Part shown: positions 1 to 7,860 of the stretch, piece after piece
Layout of the letters: every line of letters starts with the position of its first letter
How positions within the stretch are numbered: position 1 is the stretch's first letter
Assembly: GCF_022352055.1 (NCBI RefSeq)
Contig: NZ_JAKRWM010000004.1
Location: 558,001 to 622,000, forward strand
Direction: 5' to 3'
Length of the DNA: 64,000 bases
Source of the DNA: Cohnella mopanensis
GTDB taxonomy: Bacteria > Bacillota > Bacilli > Paenibacillales > Paenibacillaceae
Translations under genes and position numbers: made by a program
Notes under the pieces: generated by a model
Databases searched by the model: none
Seen by the model: only the letters and a program-made list of their open reading frames with translations
Told to the model about the DNA's origin: nothing

Positions 1-338
1 CGGTTCCCTTAGCGCCCGAGAGATTGCGGGCTCGGGGTTATAATCAGGCCGAAAGATTAGCGATCCGATTGGCGGAATGGTACGGATTGGAGTATCGGCC
101 GATGCTGCTTCGGCTTCGTCATACCGAGAAGCAAAGCCTCAAAACCCGGCGAAGCCGCGTCGTTGACATGAGAGGCAATTTTGCGGCGGTCCCGACGGAT
201 TTGGTGTCCGGAACCGTTCTTCTCGTAGACGACATCTATACGACGGGAAGCACATTGGACGAATGCGCTCGGGTATTGACTCAGGCTTTCCCTGAAGCTT
301 CCAGAGAGGTTTATGGGTTATTATGGGCGCGATCATAA
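1..338 (+). CDS. comFC: ComFC-type phosphoribosyltransferase (3' part)
   Basis: This is the C-terminal part of a ComF-family protein needed for DNA uptake in competent Bacilli. The frame is open to the window's left edge and reads VPLAPERLRARGYNQA, the conserved start of the phosphoribosyltransferase domain. A TTG at 24 is therefore internal and not the true start. The PRPP-binding loop LLVDDIYTTGST lies near the C-terminus. The N-terminal zinc-finger part lies outside the window. In B. subtilis comFC lies just before yvyF and flgM, as here, apart from one inserted gene. Confidence 0.9.
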   Translation, partial: VPLAPERLRARGYNQAERLAIRLAEWYGLEYRPMLLRLRHTEKQSLKTRRSRVVDMRGNFAAVPTDLVSGTVLLVDDIYTTGSTLDECARVLTQAFPEASREVYGLLWARS

Positions 339-453
339 TCAAAAACCGATGCCAAACGAATATTCTTTTCGACACATTTCTTCCTGTGCTATGATAGAGA
401 GACTTTGTTTGCAATAATAATAGACTCGGTGAAACACACCAGAAGGAGGCGCT

Positions 454-1644
454 ATGGAACGGCGGGCTAAATTAACGGAAATCGATATCGTACGCGGCAT
501 CGCGATCCTAGGAGTATTGATGGTGCATTCCACCTCGTTCGCTACGGAAGCGATGAAAGGCGCGAGCCTGTATGGCGTATACAATTTCTTGAATATTTTT
601 TCGAAAATAGGGACGACTTCGTTCATCCTTCTTAGTAGCTTCGTGCTGTTCTATAACTATTACCCCCAACCGCTTACGGTTCAGCGCTTCACGAAATTTT
701 ACCGCAACCGGCTATTATATATCGTCGTGCCTTATTTGGTATTTTCAATTATTTATTTCATATTGCGTTGGTATCAGAATGGCTTTGCGTGGGATATTTC
801 CGAGATGTGGCCGAGTTTTTTGAAGAAGGTCTCGAAGGGTCAAGCGTACACGCACTTGTATTTTGTGTTCATCAGCATTCAGCTATACCTTTTGTTTCCG
901 ATTCTTTTGTTTTTGATGAAACGTTTCAAGTGGTTGGCGGCATCGGCCGTTCTCGTAGGTTTAGCATTACAATGGGCATTTTTCCTATACAACAGAGAGT
1001 ATTGGCAAGTGACTAACCGGGGAAGTTGGTCTCCGACGTATTTTGGTCAATATTTTCTCGGGGCATGGCTCGGCATTTACTTTGATCGGATCAAGAGCTG
1101 GCTCATGATTGCCAAAGCAAACGTAACGAAGGCTAAAGTAACCGTATGGATCTGTTTGTGGACAGCGTGGTTAGCGGCCGGAATTTCGTATGTAACGATT
1201 TTCTATAACGCTAGAATGTACAAAACGGCCTATCATAACGCGCTCTATGACGGCTTGTGGGATATCTATACGATGCTCACTCCGCTCGTTCTTATGCAGA
1301 TCGCCTTCCTTATCGGCGGCAGAATGAAAAGCTCCTTCTGGATTGGGAAGCTTCGTCACTTGGGCATCGTCTCGTTCGGCGTATATTTATTCCATCCGTT
1401 GGTACTGCTGATATACAGGAAGTATCCATTGAATGGCGGCGGCACAATGATACATCACGCGTGGTACGCAGGCGGTTTCCTCTGCGCCTTGCTGATCTCT
1501 TGGATTGTCGTAACCTTGATTTGCCGTCTGACGAGCTGGTCTTGGATACTGTTCGGCAGCGTGCCTGCACAGTTGAAGGCTGCTTCCGCTGAACCGAAAC
1601 GTACAGTCGAATCTACGACTTCGTCTCCATCGGCATCCGTTTAG
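454..1644 (+). CDS. Membrane acyltransferase, Acyltransferase_3 family
   Basis: A 396-residue polytopic membrane protein of the acyltransferase-3 family, which O-acylates cell-surface carbohydrates or lipids. It opens with the family pattern EIDIVRGIAILGVLMVHS, whose early histidine (about residue 25) is in the conserved motif. About ten hydrophobic segments follow, ending with a short hydrophilic tail. The start is supported by an AGAAGGAGG ribosome site ending about 8 bases upstream. It sits between comFC and yvyF, which are neighbours in B. subtilis, so it looks like a lineage-specific insertion. Substrate unknown; an acetyl donor to wall or flagellar glycans is possible but not shown. Confidence 0.85.
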   Translation: MERRAKLTEIDIVRGIAILGVLMVHSTSFATEAMKGASLYGVYNFLNIFSKIGTTSFILLSSFVLFYNYYPQPLTVQRFTKFYRNRLLYIVVPYLVFSIIYFILRWYQNGFAWDISEMWPSFLKKVSKGQAYTHLYFVFISIQLYLLFPILLFLMKRFKWLAASAVLVGLALQWAFFLYNREYWQVTNRGSWSPTYFGQYFLGAWLGIYFDRIKSWLMIAKANVTKAKVTVWICLWTAWLAAGISYVTIFYNARMYKTAYHNALYDGLWDIYTMLTPLVLMQIAFLIGGRMKSSFWIGKLRHLGIVSFGVYLFHPLVLLIYRKYPLNGGGTMIHHAWYAGGFLCALLISWIVVTLICRLTSWSWILFGSVPAQLKAASAEPKRTVESTTSSPSASV

Positions 1645-1719
1645 GACGAAAGTCCGCAAACAAATCGATAGCGAGAACTTGAAATATTTAGTACAATACA
1701 AGTAAATTGAGGTCGATTG

Positions 1720-2166
1720 ATGTCGGAAATCGGGGAGATGATTAGAGTGGATTTATCTTATTGTCCAAAATGCGGGAGATTGTTCTCCAAAAATTTTCGC
1801 GACGTTTGCAATAATTGCCATGCGGATTTAGAGAAAGAATACGAGAGATGCGCCGACCATTTACGTAAAAATAAAGGGATGGATATTCAGCAGTTATCCG
1901 AAGAGCTGGAGATCAGCATCAAGCAAATCACGAAGTGGATTCGCGAAGGCCGGATTTCGTTGCTTGACGCTCCGAATATGTCTTATCCGTGCGAATCTTG
2001 CGGCGTTCTGATTCGGGACTCGCACCTATGCGATTCCTGCAAGAAGCGGTTGCAACGAGACGTGAAAAACGCCAATACATCGGGGATGTTGCAGCATAAT
2101 CCGGATGAGGATAGGAACAGAGGCGCTTATCGAATTGGCGATCGTCCTCACGAACGTGGTAAATAA
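1720..2166 (+). CDS. yvyF: Flagellar operon zinc-ribbon protein, YvyF family
   Basis: A 148-residue protein of the YvyF/TIGR03826 flagellar-operon family. An N-terminal zinc ribbon (CPKCG...CNNC), a central helix-turn-helix-like stretch (MDIQQLSEELEISIKQIT) and a second cysteine cluster (CESCG...CDSCKKR) are visible. The role is not established; the HTH-like centre suggests nucleic-acid binding. Starts at TTG 1717, ATG 1720 or GTG 1747 are all possible; ATG 1720 follows a GAGGT site. It is followed by its own terminator and then flgM. Confidence 0.8.
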   Translation: MSEIGEMIRVDLSYCPKCGRLFSKNFRDVCNNCHADLEKEYERCADHLRKNKGMDIQQLSEELEISIKQITKWIREGRISLLDAPNMSYPCESCGVLIRDSHLCDSCKKRLQRDVKNANTSGMLQHNPDEDRNRGAYRIGDRPHERGK

Positions 2167-2175
2167 TAGTATCTC

Positions 2176-2203
2176 TAAACATTTCATAATCATTGACCGA
2201 TAA
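2176..2203 (+). promoter_or_regulatory. SigD-type promoter for flgM operon
   Basis: TAAA at 2176-2179, a 16-base spacer, then ACCGATAA at 2196-2203. This closely fits the Bacillus SigD consensus TAAA-N14..16-GCCGATAT. The -10 element is also the left arm of the yvyF terminator. Confidence 0.7.
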
Positions 2204-2228
2204 TAGAATTATACATTATCGGTTTTTT
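2196..2228 (+). terminator. Intrinsic terminator after yvyF
   Basis: Inverted repeat ACCGATAAT / ATTATCGGT (2196-2204 and 2215-2223) followed by a run of T. It shares bases with the flgM SigD -10 element. Confidence 0.75.
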
Positions 2229-2250
2229 CTTATATATCGGGGTGAAGAAT

Positions 2251-2514
2251 GTGAAAATCAACGAAACACAGCGCATTGGTGCCATTAATTCTTACCAAGC
2301 GAAATCAGAACAGCGTACGGAAGCGAACGGACGCAAAAGACAATCGGATCAAGTTCACATTTCGGCGGAAGCGCTAGAGATGTTGTCTCACAATCGCGCG
2401 GACCAAGCCGAACGGGCTAAGAAGATCGATGGGCTTAAGCAACAAGTCGCAACGGGCAGCTATTTCGTAGATAACGGAAAGCTGGCGGAGAAGCTTCTTC
2501 CGTTCTTCAAGTAA
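2251..2514 (+). CDS. flgM: Anti-sigma-D factor FlgM
   Basis: FlgM binds the flagellar sigma factor SigD until the hook is complete and late genes may be expressed. The 87-residue product begins KINETQRIGAINSYQ, the typical FlgM N-terminus, and the helical C-terminal half contains the sigma-binding region. GTG at 2251 is preferred because GGGGTGAAG precedes it at good spacing; GTG 2242 would add three codons. A SigD-type promoter lies directly upstream, which fits negative feedback. It is first in a run to csrA. Confidence 0.9.
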   Translation: MKINETQRIGAINSYQAKSEQRTEANGRKRQSDQVHISAEALEMLSHNRADQAERAKKIDGLKQQVATGSYFVDNGKLAEKLLPFFK

Positions 2515-2574
2515 TTAACGTGATCGTATGGCGGGAACTTCAATATTAATGCTTTCGAAGTAAGGTGGAGTAAC

Positions 2575-3075
2575 ATGGCAGTCGACAAAGTGATTACGGT
2601 CTTGGAACAATTGGTCGAAGTGCATGAGCAGTTAATCGAGATCGCAACGGAGAAGCGGCAAGGCATCATGGCTAACGATTTGGACGTTCTGAATAGGACG
2701 ATCAAGTCGGAATCCAAGTGCATTCAGAGATTATCGGTGCTCGACCGGGATCGTCTCGCCGCATCTGCACAGCTGTTGAACGAGAATGGAGTGAAGCCCC
2801 AAGGCGGAATTACCCTTCGTCAACTGTACGGAGTCGTGTTCGATCCCGAGCAGCGTTCTCGGCTCGCTAACCTCGAGCTGCAATTGAAAGGCCATCTGAA
2901 CGAGCTTCGTCAGAGAAATGAGCTCAACCAGCAACTATTGCGTCAATCCATTGATTTCGTTCAATTTTCGATAGAATTGATCGTCCCTCAAGCCGACGAT
3001 AGTTACATATATAAGAATCCAACGGGATATTCGCCGGATAGTTCCCAGGCCGGTATCTACAACAAACGAGTCTAA
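2575..3075 (+). CDS. flgN: FlgN export chaperone for FlgK and FlgL
   Basis: A 166-residue, largely helical protein of the FlgN family. It keeps the hook-filament junction proteins FlgK and FlgL soluble and delivers them to the export gate. Long heptad-like helices (about residues 1-60 and 95-145) are visible. The start is preceded by AAGGTGG. It lies between flgM and its clients flgK and flgL, the usual order (B. subtilis yvyG). Confidence 0.88.
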   Translation: MAVDKVITVLEQLVEVHEQLIEIATEKRQGIMANDLDVLNRTIKSESKCIQRLSVLDRDRLAASAQLLNENGVKPQGGITLRQLYGVVFDPEQRSRLANLELQLKGHLNELRQRNELNQQLLRQSIDFVQFSIELIVPQADDSYIYKNPTGYSPDSSQAGIYNKRV

Positions 3076-3088
3076 AGGGGCGGTAGTG

Positions 3089-4618
3089 ATGAGATCGACT
3101 TTCCATAGTATTGAGACGGCAAAGAGAAGCTTGTTTACCGAGCAAGCTCTCATTAATACGACCGGTCATAATATCGCGAATGCGAATACTCCGGGCTACT
3201 CTCGTCAACGCGTCAATCTAGTGGCGTCGAGACCGATAGAAGCACCCGGAATGATGCGAAGCAATATTCCGGGACAGCTTGGAACCGGGGTGGAATTTAC
3301 TTCTATCACTCGAATTCGTGAGCAGTTTCTGGACGATCAATTCCGCAACGCGAATCGCAGCTTAGGCGATGCGAAGATTCAAGCGGACACCTTGTCTAAG
3401 TTGGAGACGATTTTTAACGAACCGTCGGACTCGGGGATTCGCACCGTAATGGATAATTTCTGGAAGTCGTGGACCGACTTGGCCAAAGATCCGGAAAGCA
3501 TAACCGGGCGTAAAATTGTGCGCGAGAATGCATTGGCGCTAGTTGATGCCTTCAATGAGACAAGTAAACACTTAACCGATCTGGAAAATGACTTAACGAC
3601 TAACATCGATGTTAAAGCGGATGAGATAAACTCGATTACGGACTCCATAGCGAACCTGAACTTTGAAATTCGCCGTCTGGAAGCCTATGGAGATAATCCG
3701 AATGATTTGCGCGATCAACGAGATTATCTTGTGGATCAGTTGTCCAATATCGTGAACGTAACCGTAACGAACACGCCTGAAGGCTACGCCATTAACACCG
3801 GCGGTATCAATCTGGTAGAGGGGAATGCGGCGACTCCGGTCAATGGCTTAGCGTTAGTAACGGAATTTGGTACTGGCGGCCTGATGGGCGGAGAAGTCGC
3901 GGGACTGATTACCTCAAGGGATAAATACGTAGCGGATTATAAAGAACAATTGGATGCCATGGCCAATACGTTGGTCAACGGAGATATCGATATCACGATC
4001 CCGGCGGGCTCAACGTACCTCGGTACTAAGCTTGCAAACGATCTTCCAGTAACCGTCCAAGGGATTAACGGATTGCACAAGCTGGGTTATCTATTCAATT
4101 CTCCTCCGGCTCTCCCGATATTAGCGGGCGACTTCTTCACTTCCAGCGGCGGTCCGATCACGGCGGAATCTCTTCGCTTAAGCGCCGACATAGCCAGCGA
4201 TCCGATGCAAATCGCCACTTCTATGCGCGTGGAGAATATTGACGGCTCGGACGAAACGGTCAAGGGCAATAATACGCTTGCCAATTTCATGGCCGGATTG
4301 AAAGGAACTTCTATTAAATTCACGCTTACATCTACCGGGAACGGGATTGCCGAGGGTACGATCGATGCTTTCTACGCGTCCATGTTGGGACAACTCGGGG
4401 TGCAATCTCAGGCGGCTACCCGTTTAGCGACGAATCAGCAGGATATCGTGACCCAAGTAGATAGCCGTAGACAATCGACAAGCGGAGTATCTTTGGATGA
4501 AGAAATGTCCGATTTGATCAAATACCAGCATGCATATTCTGCTGCGGCTCGGTTCATGACGACTGTAGACGAAACATTGGACAAGATTATTAACGGGATG
4601 GGAATAGTCGGACGTTAA
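3089..4618 (+). CDS. flgK: Hook-associated protein 1 (FlgK)
   Basis: FlgK forms the first junction ring between hook and filament. The 509-residue protein has the rod/hook N-terminal signature (GHNIANANTPGYSRQRV, near residues 26-42) and the C-terminal D0 helix (LIKYQHAYSAAARFMTTVDETLD). Between them lie the coiled D1 and variable domains. ATG 3089 is chosen over GTG 3086, which is one codon earlier. Length is normal for Bacillales FlgK. Ten bases separate it from flgN and about 45 from flgL. Confidence 0.95.
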   Translation: MRSTFHSIETAKRSLFTEQALINTTGHNIANANTPGYSRQRVNLVASRPIEAPGMMRSNIPGQLGTGVEFTSITRIREQFLDDQFRNANRSLGDAKIQADTLSKLETIFNEPSDSGIRTVMDNFWKSWTDLAKDPESITGRKIVRENALALVDAFNETSKHLTDLENDLTTNIDVKADEINSITDSIANLNFEIRRLEAYGDNPNDLRDQRDYLVDQLSNIVNVTVTNTPEGYAINTGGINLVEGNAATPVNGLALVTEFGTGGLMGGEVAGLITSRDKYVADYKEQLDAMANTLVNGDIDITIPAGSTYLGTKLANDLPVTVQGINGLHKLGYLFNSPPALPILAGDFFTSSGGPITAESLRLSADIASDPMQIATSMRVENIDGSDETVKGNNTLANFMAGLKGTSIKFTLTSTGNGIAEGTIDAFYASMLGQLGVQSQAATRLATNQQDIVTQVDSRRQSTSGVSLDEEMSDLIKYQHAYSAAARFMTTVDETLDKIINGMGIVGR

Positions 4619-4663
4619 TGCTTCGGTTTGAATAATAAGACACTATAAGGAGGGGTAAACCTC

Positions 4664-5563
4664 ATGGCACTTCGCGTGACGCCGGGTATGATGCATAACA
4701 ATCTAATGAGGAATATCAATCATAATCTTTCTAGAATGGAAAATCAGCAGAATATGCTGTCCACGGGGCGTAAGCTAAACAAACCGTCTGATGATCCTGC
4801 CGGAATCACATACTCGCTGCGATATCGCAGCGAACTTGCAATGAACGAGCAGTATGACAAGAACATTGGAACATCCCTCTCGCAATTAAGCCATACGGAT
4901 ACTGTCTTAGGACAAGTGAATGATTTAATTCAACGCGCGCAACAATTGACGGTTCAGGCGTTGAACGATACCAATCCGCAGAGCGCGTTGGATGCCATTA
5001 AGATTGAAATGCATCAACTTTATGAACAAGCCGTAACCGCAGGGAACGATACATTGAATGGCAAATATATCTTTAACGGACAGATGACGGATAAACAACC
5101 GTATACTTCAGCGGATGCTGCGACTCAAGACACGGATACGGAAAAATTTCTCATGCGCTTTTCCGCCGGAGTAACGGTACCGATTAATGTTACCGGCGAT
5201 GAAGTATTCGGTGCATCCGGGGATGCAGACAACCTTTTTCAAGTGTTGAAGGACCTGGAGAGCGCACTTGAGGACCCGGCCAACAAAGATGATCTCCGGG
5301 TAGCATATTCGAATCTTAATAGTCGCTATGATAAGCTTATTAATATTAGGTCAGAGGTCGGCGCTCGCACGAATCGCGTGGAACTCATTGATCAACGGCT
5401 ACAGGATTTGACGCTAAATCTTAACGAACTTCAAGGAAAGACGGAAGATGCGGATATGGCGGAAACGATCATGAAGTTTAATTTGGAGCAAAACGTGTAT
5501 CAAGCTTCATTATCGACCGGCGCCAAAATCGTGCAACCCACACTTATCGATTATTTGAGATAA
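4664..5563 (+). CDS. flgL: Hook-associated protein 3 (FlgL)
   Basis: FlgL forms the second junction ring, joining FlgK to flagellin. It is 299 residues, with a flagellin-like N-terminal coiled coil (STGRKLNKPSDDPAG near residues 34-48) and a C-terminal D0 helix (NVYQASLSTGAKIVQPTLIDYL). The ribosome site AAGGAGGGG stands before the ATG. Length matches the family. Confidence 0.95.
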   Translation: MALRVTPGMMHNNLMRNINHNLSRMENQQNMLSTGRKLNKPSDDPAGITYSLRYRSELAMNEQYDKNIGTSLSQLSHTDTVLGQVNDLIQRAQQLTVQALNDTNPQSALDAIKIEMHQLYEQAVTAGNDTLNGKYIFNGQMTDKQPYTSADAATQDTDTEKFLMRFSAGVTVPINVTGDEVFGASGDADNLFQVLKDLESALEDPANKDDLRVAYSNLNSRYDKLINIRSEVGARTNRVELIDQRLQDLTLNLNELQGKTEDADMAETIMKFNLEQNVYQASLSTGAKIVQPTLIDYLR

Positions 5564-5590
5564 TTCTTTATTGTGTATCAGGGGGCAATT

Positions 5591-6160
5591 ATGAATGATT
5601 TAAGACTATCCATACGACAGAATTATGCGGCAATCGGAATCGATACGTACCCGACTCAGCAGCAAATTCAATCAGCAAGCGGCGATTTACAGATTCAACA
5701 GTCTGCTGCGAAGATGGACTTCTCGTCAGAACCTGCACAGCTAATCGTTGATTCCTCACAAGCGCAACATGCTTTGATGAGAGGTCCGAACCTGGAATGG
5801 AGCAGTTATGTCACGAGTCAACTCAATGCCTTATTCCATCAGCAGTTGGCAGAGATCGTAGCAGAGGGGAATCGTACGGCTATGATTACAAACCCTTCTA
5901 ACGCTTTCGCTGAAATTGCGCGAAATAATGTCTTTAGACCCAATCCCGTGAACTATCAAGCCGTCGTTCCAGACGTTGATAATGTTGAAATAACCTATCA
6001 GCCTGGAGAGTCGAATACGGTAATTGAAGGATCTCCGACGGAGATTCAGTACGCGGCTAACAAGCCGGATATCCAAGTCATGCCCGGAAAGACGGATATC
6101 TATCTTCGTCAGAAGAATAATATTGACATTCAAGTATCATCGTATAATATATTGACTTGA
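5591..6160 (+). CDS. DUF6470 family flagellar-locus protein (YviE-like)
   Basis: A 189-residue protein of the DUF6470 group, encoded between flgL and fliW as yviE is in B. subtilis. Function unknown. The N-terminus (DLRLSIRQNYAAIGIDT) is the recognisable part; the C-terminus is rich in alternating polar and hydrophobic residues. No signal peptide or membrane segment is seen. ATG 5591 follows a GGGGG ribosome site; GTG 5573 lacks one. A terminator follows directly. Confidence 0.75.
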   Translation: MNDLRLSIRQNYAAIGIDTYPTQQQIQSASGDLQIQQSAAKMDFSSEPAQLIVDSSQAQHALMRGPNLEWSSYVTSQLNALFHQQLAEIVAEGNRTAMITNPSNAFAEIARNNVFRPNPVNYQAVVPDVDNVEITYQPGESNTVIEGSPTEIQYAANKPDIQVMPGKTDIYLRQKNNIDIQVSSYNILT

Positions 6161-6161
6161 G

Positions 6162-6195
6162 AAAGCTATAGCCAAGGCTATAGCTTTGTTTTTTA
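6162..6195 (+). terminator. Intrinsic terminator between DUF6470 gene and fliW
   Basis: AAAGCTATAGCC and GGCTATAGCTTT form a perfect stem with a very short loop, followed by GTTTTTTAATAAA. It would lower, perhaps not abolish, read-through into fliW-csrA. Confidence 0.75.
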
Positions 6196-6212
6196 ATAAA
6201 GGAGGTACTAGG

Positions 6213-6626
6213 TTGAATTCCTCTATCCAGATTGAAAAAGTTGATTTTGGAGGCAGTATTGTCGGTTTTGAGCAGCTTCGTTATTTTCAGTTCAAGAAGG
6301 TGGAAGGAGACAATCCCTTTTTCCTATTGGCTAGCGAAGAGAATGAAGAGATGGAATTCATTATCGTTTCCCCATTCGAGTTTTATCAGGAATATGAAGT
6401 TGCAATTAGTGACGATATTAAGCAAGAGCTTCAGATCGAATCTCATGAAGACGTCATGGTGATGTGTACGGTGACCATACATAAACCCTTCAAGGAATCA
6501 ACATTGAATTTGATTGCCCCACTCCTAATCAATGTGACCAAAGGCGTTGCAAGACAAATCATTCTGAATGGGAGCGCCTATCCGACACGTGCAAAGCTCT
6601 TCCCAGTGTCAGCGGAGGGGAATTAG
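6213..6626 (+). CDS. fliW: Flagellar assembly factor FliW (CsrA antagonist)
   Basis: FliW binds free flagellin or CsrA. When flagellin is exported, FliW sequesters CsrA and so lifts repression of hag translation. The 137-residue product has the family core (FGFxxLxxFxL-type start and the LIAPLLINVTKGVARQIIL-like strand near the C-terminus). TTG 6213 is chosen because AAAGGAGG lies 7-8 bases before it; an upstream TTG at 6186 lies in the terminator. It sits three bases before csrA, as expected for a translationally paired regulator and antagonist. Confidence 0.9.
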   Translation: MNSSIQIEKVDFGGSIVGFEQLRYFQFKKVEGDNPFFLLASEENEEMEFIIVSPFEFYQEYEVAISDDIKQELQIESHEDVMVMCTVTIHKPFKESTLNLIAPLLINVTKGVARQIILNGSAYPTRAKLFPVSAEGN

Positions 6627-6628
6627 GG

Positions 6629-6865
6629 ATGTTAATCTTAAGCCGTAAGCGCGGCCAGTCTATCATTATCCATAACGATATCGAAATCATTATCACAGCG
6701 ATCGAGGGGGAACAAGTGAAAATCGGGATTGTTGCCCCTAAAGAATTCGCCATCTTGCGCAAAGAAGTGCTAGAAGAAGTCCGAATAACGAATCAGAAAT
6801 CCATTTCGACAAAAGATGATATTCAACTTCTGCATACATGGTCAGAAAGTACTAAAAAAAAATAA
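6629..6865 (+). CDS. csrA: Carbon storage regulator CsrA
   Basis: A 78-residue RNA-binding translational repressor, CsrA/RsmA family. The N-terminal strand LILSRKRGQSIII and the RNA-contacting region ILRKEVLEEV are intact. Its expected main target here is the hag leader just downstream, where a GGA-loop hairpin and a GGA in the ribosome site are present. Its antagonist FliW is encoded immediately before it. The C-terminal extension (about residues 55-78) is typical of Bacillales CsrA. Confidence 0.95.
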   Translation: MLILSRKRGQSIIIHNDIEIIITAIEGEQVKIGIVAPKEFAILRKEVLEEVRITNQKSISTKDDIQLLHTWSESTKKK

Positions 6866-6893
6866 AAATAATATAAAATTTTCTAAAAAGCTA

Positions 6894-6921
6894 TAAAATA
6901 AACTCGAATGTCGTCCGATAA
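6894..6921 (+). promoter_or_regulatory. SigD-type promoter of hag
   Basis: TAAA at 6894-6897, 16-base spacer, TCCGATAA at 6914-6921. It has the same architecture as the flgM promoter. The stretch 6866-6990 holds only this promoter and the hag leader. Confidence 0.75.
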
Positions 6922-6948
6922 TAATAAATGTAAGGCGAAAAGCCTACT

Positions 6949-6962
6949 CCACATGGAAGTGG
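6949..6962 (+). promoter_or_regulatory. CsrA-binding hairpin in the hag leader
   Basis: CCAC-ATGGAA-GTGG presents GGA in a six-base loop, the classic CsrA recognition form. A second GGA lies in the ribosome site (CAGGGAGGAA, about 6974-6983), so a CsrA dimer could bridge the two and block translation. Confidence 0.75.
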
Positions 6963-6990
6963 AAAAACAATTTCAGGGAGGAAATAAATC

Positions 6991-7797
6991 ATGATTATCA
7001 ATCACAATCTTAACGCAATGAACTCGCATCGTAACCTCGTATTCAACAACATTCAATCGGGTAAATCGAGCGAGAAATTGTCTTCCGGTTTCCGCATCAA
7101 CCGTGCAGCTGATGATGCAGCTGGTCTTTCGATCTCCGAGAAAATGCGCTCACAAATCAAAGGCATGAACCAAGGTATGCGCAATACACAAGACGGTATT
7201 TCGATGGTTCAAGCGGCTGAGGGCGCAATGAACGAAGTTTCCGACATGCTGACTCGCATGAAAGAACTTTCTGTTCAAGGTTCTAACGGAACGTACAATA
7301 CGACTGATATTGGTGCTATGGATTTGGAGTACCAAAAGTTGGCAAATGCAATCGATGCTATTGCAACTAACTTTGAATTCAACGGAGTTAAAGTTCTTGA
7401 TGGAACTGCAACTGCGGTAACGATTCAAACATCGGGTGGTCAAGCAGATTCAGTTGTCATTGATTTCACTGATGCAAGCCTTAAAACTCTGACTTTTGGT
7501 GGATTGACTGACCAAACTACTGCCCTTGCAGAATCTCTGGTAATTGACGATGCAATCGAAACAGTTAACAAAGGTCGTTCTACACTCGGTTCGTTCCAAA
7601 ACCAACTTGAGCACGTGTTTAACAACGTTGGCGTCAATGCTGAGAACTTGCAAGCTGCTGAGTCCCGTATCCGTGACACTGATATGGCAGCTGAGATGAT
7701 GAAGTTTACTAAATTCAACATCCTGCAACAAGCTTCCACGGCGATGTTGGCACAAGCAAACCAAGCACCGCAAAACGTACTGCAATTGCTTCGTTAA
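6991..7797 (+). CDS. hag: Flagellin (filament protein)
   Basis: The filament subunit, 268 residues. The N-terminal D0/D1 coil (MIINHNLNAMNSHRN; SSGFRINRAADDAAG) and C-terminal D1/D0 (RIRDTDMAAEMMKFTKFNIL...NVLQLLR) are strongly conserved. The central exposed region is short (about residues 130-190) and rich in Thr/Ser, so it could accept O-linked glycans from the neighbouring glycosyltransferases. Lysines there could be FliB methylation sites. Codon use looks optimised. It has its own SigD promoter, CsrA-controlled leader and terminator. Confidence 0.97.
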   Translation: MIINHNLNAMNSHRNLVFNNIQSGKSSEKLSSGFRINRAADDAAGLSISEKMRSQIKGMNQGMRNTQDGISMVQAAEGAMNEVSDMLTRMKELSVQGSNGTYNTTDIGAMDLEYQKLANAIDAIATNFEFNGVKVLDGTATAVTIQTSGGQADSVVIDFTDASLKTLTFGGLTDQTTALAESLVIDDAIETVNKGRSTLGSFQNQLEHVFNNVGVNAENLQAAESRIRDTDMAAEMMKFTKFNILQQASTAMLAQANQAPQNVLQLLR

Positions 7798-7811
7798 TTA
7801 CAAGTATTGGG

Positions 7812-7845
7812 GAGGTCCACGGCTTTACGTGGGCCTCTTTTTATT
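7812..7845 (+). terminator. Intrinsic terminator after hag
   Basis: GAGGTCCACG / CGTGGGCCTC stem with loop GCTTTA, followed by TTTTTATTT. Confidence 0.85.
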
Positions 7846-7860
7846 TAAGGAGAATTTCCT

